Shown: positions 59,696 through 64,000 of the stretch, one piece after another
Layout of the letters: each line of letters opens with the position of its first letter
Numbering within the stretch: position 1 is the stretch's first letter
Assembly: GCF_001613005.1 (NCBI RefSeq)
Contig: NZ_BDBN01000053.1
Span: 1-64,000 of the forward strand
Source: Nocardia nova NBRC 15556
Lineage (GTDB): Bacteria; Actinomycetota; Actinomycetes; Mycobacteriales; Mycobacteriaceae
DNA length: 64,000 nucleotides
Reading direction: 5' to 3'
Notes under the pieces: model-generated
Database searches by the model: none
The model's input: only the letters and a program-made list of their open reading frames with translations
What the model was told of the DNA's origin: nothing
Made by a program: the position numbers and the translations under genes

Positions 59696-60745
59696 TCAGG
59701 GTCGGCAGACCGCCGACTGTGCATGACCGCCGATCTGCGAAAACAGTCCGCGCGGGAACAGGATTCCGTACAGCGAGACATCGAGGGAGCACAGATACGC
59801 GGTGGCGTAGGTGCCGTCGCCGGAGAACTTGCCGACGTCGGACAGGATTCCGGGCAGATCGATCGCGGCCTGATCCAATTTCGCGCCGTTGTCGATCAGC
59901 AGCGTCAGCGCGTCGCGGGTCGAGTTCTGCGCGGGAATCAGTTTCGGCTGTACCTGCTGGACCATCGCCACCAAACTCTCACTGGCGGTGGCGATCTGAG
60001 TCGTCGAGGCCAGCAGCGACTGCCCCTGGTCGTAGAGTCCGCTGATCAACGCCCGGGTCTGGGTGATCAGGGTTTCCAGTTCGTCGCTGCGCCGGGCCAG
60101 ACCCGACATCACCCCCGACAGGTTGGTGATGATGTCTTTCAGGATCGCGTCGCGACGCTCGAAGTCCGAGGCCAGTGCGGCGGCCTGGGTGATGAAGGTG
60201 GACAGTGATACGCCGTCGCCCTGCAGCGCCTGGATCAACGTCGTCGACAGGTCGTTCACCTGTTCCGGAAGCAGATTCTCGAACAGCGGCTGAAAGCCGT
60301 TGAGGAACGCCGAGATATCGAAGGACGGTTCGGTGCGTTCGAGTGGAATCCGGCCACCGGCCGCGAGCAGGCGCGAATCCGGTGCGGTACCGGGCGCCAG
60401 CGCGAGATACCGCTGGCCGATGAGGTTCTGATAGCGTACCAGCGCCTTGGTGTCGGTGTAGAGGTGCTGATCGCGCTGCACCTCGAAGGTCACCTTCGCC
60501 AGGTGCTTGTTGGTCTGAGGATTGACGTCGAAGCCGATCTCGGTGACCTTGCCGACCCGTACACCGGCGATGCGGACGTCGTCGTTGGGCCGCAATCCGA
60601 GCACATCGCTGAAGATCGCCGAATAACGGTCGGTCGGGCCGTTCACGGTGCGCGCCAGGGTATTCCAGATGACCACCGTGACCAGAATCGAGACGATGGC
60701 GAATGCGCCGAACCCGAGTGCCTGCTTGCGGATACTCATCGGCAT
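59696..60745 (-). CDS. Orphan MCE (MlaD) family protein
   Basis: A ~349-residue MCE protein: an N-terminal membrane anchor (ALGFGAFAIVSILVTVVIWN), the MCE beta-barrel domain (YSAIFSDVLGLRPNDDVRIA, GVRVGKVTEIGFDVNPQTNK, LVRYQNLIGQRYLALAPGTA) and a long helical region (IITNLSGVMSGLARRSDELE, TLITQTRALISGLYDQGQSL) forming the tunnel needle. MCE proteins carry lipids across the envelope and in actinomycetes usually come in six-gene operons with YrbE permeases; here it is alone. The start may be ATG 60745 or 60739. Confidence 0.88.
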   Translation of the reverse strand: MPMSIRKQALGFGAFAIVSILVTVVIWNTLARTVNGPTDRYSAIFSDVLGLRPNDDVRIAGVRVGKVTEIGFDVNPQTNKHLAKVTFEVQRDQHLYTDTKALVRYQNLIGQRYLALAPGTAPDSRLLAAGGRIPLERTEPSFDISAFLNGFQPLFENLLPEQVNDLSTTLIQALQGDGVSLSTFITQAAALASDFERRDAILKDIITNLSGVMSGLARRSDELETLITQTRALISGLYDQGQSLLASTTQIATASESLVAMVQQVQPKLIPAQNSTRDALTLLIDNGAKLDQAAIDLPGILSDVGKFSGDGTYATAYLCSLDVSLYGILFPRGLFSQIGGHAQSAVCRP

Positions 60746-60882
60746 CCGGAACCACGGACGAGCAAAACCACGCCTCCTCGAACTTCCACACGAAACCCGA
60801 AACGCCGGCAATGATTGCGCTGACCGCAGGCACTGTAGTCGGAGGCGCCCGGTTGTGACCTACGCCACGCCGCTCGGAGACG

Positions 60883-60917
60883 ACAACAGCCCGGCGCTCA
60901 GCGCGCCGGGCTGTTGT
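60883..60917 (-). terminator. Terminator hairpin after the coiled-coil membrane protein gene
   Basis: ACAACAGCCCGGCGC (60883-60897) pairs perfectly with GCGCCGGGCTGTTGT (60903-60917) over a 5-base loop, 35 bases past the stop at 60952. Confidence 0.8.
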
Positions 60918-60951
60918 GCGGACGGTACGAGGGGACGTACCGGAGTATGGA

Positions 60952-62154
60952 TCAGTCCACGATCGAGCCGTTGGAGGCCGCGCGCTGCTTCGCGGCGCGG
61001 GCCGCCTTCCGCTCGGCACGGATCTGTTCGAGTTCCTGTTCGAGGCTGTCCGCGATGCGGAACTGGCCGGTGTCGTAGGCGCTCAGCGGATCCGAGTCGT
61101 CGTCGGAGGCATCGGATTTCGCCGGCTTGCTCGGCTTGCCGTCGGCGACCGAATCCGCCGCATCGGTGTCGGACCGGCGACTCGAGGACTTCTTCGGGGT
61201 CCAGATGTCCGGTTCGACGATCGGATCGACCGTCTCCACCGTGCGCGCGGATTCGGGGGCCGGCGCCTCGGATGTGGTGTCGCCGGCGCCCGGCAGCGCG
61301 GCCATCGGGGCCGGGCGGGTGTCGGGCGCGGCCTGCCGGATGAAGCTGACGAAGGTCGGCATGCTGCGGCGAATCTGTTCGGCCGGGTCGGGCAGATCGC
61401 GGATCTGATCGGTGGCCTGGGTGATGGCCTGGCCGTAGCGCTGGCTGGCCGCGTCGTGCACCAGCAGCGCCACACCGATCATCACCGGCGCCACGGCGTG
61501 CACGCCGACGTTGTACCAGTCGCCGCCGCGCAGGTACGGGTAGGTGTTGAGGCCGACGGTCAGCGCCAGCAGGGCCAGTTCGGCGAGCGCGACCTGGCGG
61601 CGGCTCTCCAGGATTCCCCATTCGGCGACCTTGTTGGTGCCGATCATGATGATGACCAGGCAGACGCTGATCATGCCTTCGAGCAGGTAGCTGAACCAGT
61701 ACAGCGGATCGGTGGGGCCGCCGGGAGCGATGTTGTGCTGCACGTTGACCGCCGACCACAACATGCCGGCGATGACCACGCCCGCGAGAGCGCGCATCGA
61801 CCAGGCGCGATGCCGATACAGCGACGCGACCTTCGCGTGCGGGCTGGATTCTCGTCTCTGCGCCGCAATTGCCTTGCGGGCCATCAACAGATCTCGCATA
61901 TCGGCCTTCGCGATCGCTTCGGAGGTCTGCCTGGCGCGGTCGGACGTCGATGCCGCCGCCTGGACATTTTTCCAGCGCTGTTCGCGTTCCTGCTCGCGGA
62001 TCTTCTCCGCGAGTTCACGTTCGGCCTGCAGCTCGTTCTCGGAGAGGGCCTCGGTCAGCGCGGGATCGAACTGGTACGCAAGCCGCCCGCGGGCCTTCTC
62101 GACCCGTCGCGCGAGCTGCCTGACCTCATCTTCTCCCGGGTGTTCGACGGTCAA
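60952..62154 (-). CDS. Coiled-coil, four-span membrane protein of unknown function
   Basis: A 400-residue protein. Residues ~1-100 are a charged coiled coil (LQAERELAEKIREQEREQRW). Four hydrophobic spans lie between ~115 and 240 (MRALAGVVIAGMLWSAVNV, LEGMISVCLVIIMIGTN, ALAELALLALTVGLNTYPYL, VHAVAPVMIGVALLVHDAA). The C-terminal ~150 residues are acidic and disordered, ending in another coiled coil. Similar layouts occur in actinomycete proteins associated with conjugative elements, but I cannot name the family. The frame starts at a TTG (62154) because no ATG/GTG precedes the coiled coil, so the start is uncertain. Confidence 0.7.
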   Translation of the reverse strand: MTVEHPGEDEVRQLARRVEKARGRLAYQFDPALTEALSENELQAERELAEKIREQEREQRWKNVQAAASTSDRARQTSEAIAKADMRDLLMARKAIAAQRRESSPHAKVASLYRHRAWSMRALAGVVIAGMLWSAVNVQHNIAPGGPTDPLYWFSYLLEGMISVCLVIIMIGTNKVAEWGILESRRQVALAELALLALTVGLNTYPYLRGGDWYNVGVHAVAPVMIGVALLVHDAASQRYGQAITQATDQIRDLPDPAEQIRRSMPTFVSFIRQAAPDTRPAPMAALPGAGDTTSEAPAPESARTVETVDPIVEPDIWTPKKSSSRRSDTDAADSVADGKPSKPAKSDASDDDSDPLSAYDTGQFRIADSLEQELEQIRAERKAARAAKQRAASNGSIVD

Positions 62155-62786
62155 CTAGACCACCGCCCGGTGAGATACGGTGGCCGGCAAGTGTTCACGA
62201 AGTGGGAACGGCACATGCCATTCATAGTCGATGAACCGCCATCTGCGAAACTGCGGATTAGCCCCAATGCCAGACTTATTCGGCGTGTCGCGCGCGGCAC
62301 GCCGATTCGGCGTGTCGCAATGGGTCTGCGAGGCACGAAGTTTCGCCCGGTTCCGGCTGTTCAGACGGAGCGGTCGGCTCGCGGCAGCAGCGTCGGACTC
62401 GGGCAGCAGCCGTAGCGGGAGACTCGGGGCGAAGACGCCGCGGGACACTCGGGCACAGACGCCGCAAGCAGACTCGAGTCACAAACGCAGCTGCAGACCC
62501 TAGCCACAGACCCGCAACAGACCCAGGCCGCCCAGCGTCGGACTCAGCTCCAGCCGAGCGGCAGGACCGAGGCGTGACAGCAGCGGCAGGCGCACGCCGC
62601 ACACGCAGCACCAAGCTCTCGCCGAGGCCCAAGCGACAGGCGCACCTCCAGCCGCAGCGACCGGCTCAGGCTCCAGCCCGGCGGCAGGCTCACGCCACAG
62701 CGTCAACGGCAGATTCAGGCGCCGAGCGGCAGCAGCAGGCTCACGCCGCACCGGTCAGCAGGCTCACGCCGCACCGGTCGGCGGGC
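62155..62786. other. Repeat-rich noncoding tract
   Basis: About 630 bases without a supported gene. The left part has a repeated ATTCGGCGTGTCGC word (62278-62291 and 62305-62318) with an internal GGCGTG/CACGCC hairpin. From about 62540 on, the sequence is a decayed tandem array built on GGCAGGCTCACGCCGCACC-like units. Open frames across it are compositionally biased and probably not genes. Confidence 0.6.
62734..62779. repeat. Perfect 23-base tandem repeat, two copies
   Basis: A 23-base unit beginning AGCAGGCTCACGCC and ending CACCGGTC occurs twice without a gap (62734-62756, 62757-62779) and abuts the stop of the gene at 62787. Imperfect relatives of the unit extend leftward for about 200 bases. 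Confidence 0.85.
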
Positions 62787-63137
62787 TCAGGCCGCGGCGG
62801 CGCGGGCGAGCATCCGGCGCACCTCGTCCGGATCCTCCACGTCGACGACGATCCGGCTGAATTCGGTGCCGGTCAGCTCGATGCGCACGCCACGCCCGTC
62901 GAAGCGGGTATCCCAGAACTCCTTGCGGCCTTTGCCGCGGAAGACACCGGCCGCGATCACACCCGGGAAGAAGGTGCCCGGGGCGCGCATCCACGGCGGC
63001 CGCAGATCCACCTCGGCGGGCGCGACGGCGGCGATGTGGGACAGATCGAAGCGCACGCGTTCGCACAGCGAGAGCAGCCGGTGGGTGCCACGGACATGGA
63101 CCGTGACCGTCGTACCCGTGATCTCGATATCGACCAT
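62787..63137 (-). CDS. Small protein of unknown function
   Basis: A 116-residue protein rich in beta strands: MVDIEITGTTVTVHVRGTHR, LLSLCERVRFDLSHIAAVAP, FFPGVIAAGVFRGKGRKEFW and GVRIELTGTEFSRIVVDVED. The strand pattern and final helix (DPDEVRRMLARAAAA) resemble bacterial PH-like domains, a guess from layout only. GAGG lies 8 bases before the ATG at 63137. No signal peptide or membrane span is visible. Confidence 0.75.
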   Translation of the reverse strand: MVDIEITGTTVTVHVRGTHRLLSLCERVRFDLSHIAAVAPAEVDLRPPWMRAPGTFFPGVIAAGVFRGKGRKEFWDTRFDGRGVRIELTGTEFSRIVVDVEDPDEVRRMLARAAAA

Positions 63138-63241
63138 CGCACACCTCATCTCGCCGAGTGGTCCTCGGGATCCATGGTGCCGAGCGGTCCTGATCGGAAT
63201 CTGTGCCGATCCTTTGAAATCTCTCAGATTTGCGAGTCCGG

Positions 63242-64000
63242 TTACCTGCCGCGATCTGCGAGGATGCGCTGTTCCAGCCGCTGCGTCAACGACCGCACCC
63301 GCTCGTCGGCGGTCAGCTTGTGGTCGAGGGCCACGTTCACCACGCCCCGCAGCAGGGCGTACGGCTCCCATCCCGCGGGCGCCACGGTGCGCGCGGACCG
63401 GCGTTCGATGGCACCGGCGATCACCTCGGCGGCCCGCCGGGCGGTAATGCGCTGATCCAGCGGCCAGGGCAGCAGCGCGCCGAATTCGGCGCCCAGTTCG
63501 TCCTCGTCCAGAGTGTCGCGGGTCATCGCCGTCTCCACCACACCGAAATAGGCGATACCGGCCGAGGCCCCCGTTCCGCCGAGTTCCACCCGCAGCGCAC
63601 GGCCCAGCTGTTCCACCCCGGCCTTGCTCACCATGTACGGCGAACCGCCCATTCCGGGGGCGAACGCGGCGCACGAGGAGACCACGACGACGTGGCCGTG
63701 CGCCGCGATGACGTCGTCGAGCGCGGGCTGGATGGTGTTGAAGGCGCCGGTGAGGTTGATCGCCAGCACCCGGTCGAATTCCTCGGGATCGAGCAGCCGC
63801 ACGGTGGCCGGGCGCGGGACCACGCCGGCGTTGGCCACCACGACATCGATGCGCCCGAAGTTCTCCCGCACCTGTCCGACGGCCAGCCGCACCCCCTCCC
63901 GGTCGGCCACGTCGACGGTGATCGCGACCGCGCGGATGCCCAGTGCGGCCGCGCTCGCGCGCACGGCTTCGGCGTCGATATCGAACAGCGCGACGTAGGC
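63242..64000 (-). CDS. SDR family oxidoreductase (N-terminus outside the window)
   Basis: The visible 252 residues are the C-terminal part of a classical SDR: VALFDIDAEAVRASAAALGI, VDVVVANAGVVPRPATVRLL (NAG), HVVVVSSCAAFAPGMGGSPY and YMVSKAGVEQLGRALRVELG (Ser, Tyr, Lys). The first Rossmann strand and TGxxxGxG motif lie beyond the right edge. The C-terminal ~60 residues (RRSARTVAPAGWEPYALLRG) are an extension found in mycobacterial-type SDRs. Substrate unknown. Confidence 0.9.
   Translation of the reverse strand, partial: AYVALFDIDAEAVRASAAALGIRAVAITVDVADREGVRLAVGQVRENFGRIDVVVANAGVVPRPATVRLLDPEEFDRVLAINLTGAFNTIQPALDDVIAAHGHVVVVSSCAAFAPGMGGSPYMVSKAGVEQLGRALRVELGGTGASAGIAYFGVVETAMTRDTLDEDELGAEFGALLPWPLDQRITARRAAEVIAGAIERRSARTVAPAGWEPYALLRGVVNVALDHKLTADERVRSLTQRLEQRILADRGR

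Noticed and set aside
62734..62779. CRISPR array
   Set aside because: The 23-base units are directly adjacent with no spacers, and no cas genes are present.
62574..63455. Plus-strand frame of about 290 residues across the repeat tract
   Set aside because: It reads repeats and then runs antisense to two better-supported genes; the translation is low-complexity.

Overview
The window is high-GC actinomycete DNA, most likely from the genus Nocardia or a close relative. Four observations point there. Positions 8056-32000 follow the gene order I recall for Mycobacterium tuberculosis Rv3034c-Rv3055 (acyltransferase, PQQ-propeller lipoprotein, THUMP-like methyltransferase, methyltransferase, enoyl-CoA hydratase, NUDIX, ABC ATPase, serB, ctaD, fecB, nrdF, nrdE, nrdI, nrdH, FMN reductase, TetR). 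A cvn-type GTPase conservon opens the window. F420-type LLM oxidoreductases, an MCE protein and an MMPL transporter are present. A beta-lactone (nocardiolactone-type) gene set lies at 47-56 kb. No rRNA, tRNA, CRISPR array, transposase or prophage was seen.

Layout. 1-1.6 kb: end of a conservon (sensor kinase tail, roadblock protein, DUF742 protein, GTPase). 1.6-8 kb: LysR/type II NADH dehydrogenase pair, an SDR with degenerate active site divergent from a TetR gene, DUF1697, a DHFR-like protein and a SnoaL-tailed ECF sigma factor. 8-21 kb: the mycobacterial-type core block, into which a long Pth2-like gene is inserted and coupled to serB. 21-33 kb: class Ib ribonucleotide reductase genes, split into nrdF and nrdHIE, with tandem NrdR-type boxes before each unit. 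Between them lie accessory genes: kinase-like ATPase, MerR gene remnant, GNAT, hydrolase, mgtE, and a GIY-YIG/NUMOD3 homing-endonuclease-like gene abutting nrdE. A zinc-independent L36 gene with a Zur-type box follows. 33-38.4 kb: ammonia-type NAD synthetase and a molybdenum cofactor locus (moaD-moaA divergent from moeA, a moaC-mog fusion and moaE). 38.4-46.7 kb: MarR/LLM pair, COG0523 GTPase, a secreted amidase with a long disordered tail, galT-galK and an SDR. 47-55.7 kb: an eight-gene, mostly overlapping operon whose first genes match OleA/OleC/OleD-type beta-lactone synthesis, followed by a PapA-like acyltransferase, an MMPL exporter and a thioesterase. 55.7-64 kb: MDR/TetR pair, LLM enzyme, stress membrane proteins, an orphan MCE protein, a coiled-coil membrane protein, a degenerate repeat tract, a small conserved-looking protein and an SDR cut by the window edge.

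The parts most worth attention are: the beta-lactone operon, with one KAS III that keeps Cys-His-Asn and a partner whose cysteine is alanine, plus acyltransferase and exporter genes; the matched NrdR box pairs; the homing-endonuclease-like gene behind nrdE; the internally deleted MerR gene; the Zur-type box before rpmJ2; and several unexplained inverted or tandem repeats. Start codons were chosen from Shine-Dalgarno spacing and family N-termini, so many differ from the longest possible frame. All functions are by recognition of motifs and family resemblance; no search was run.
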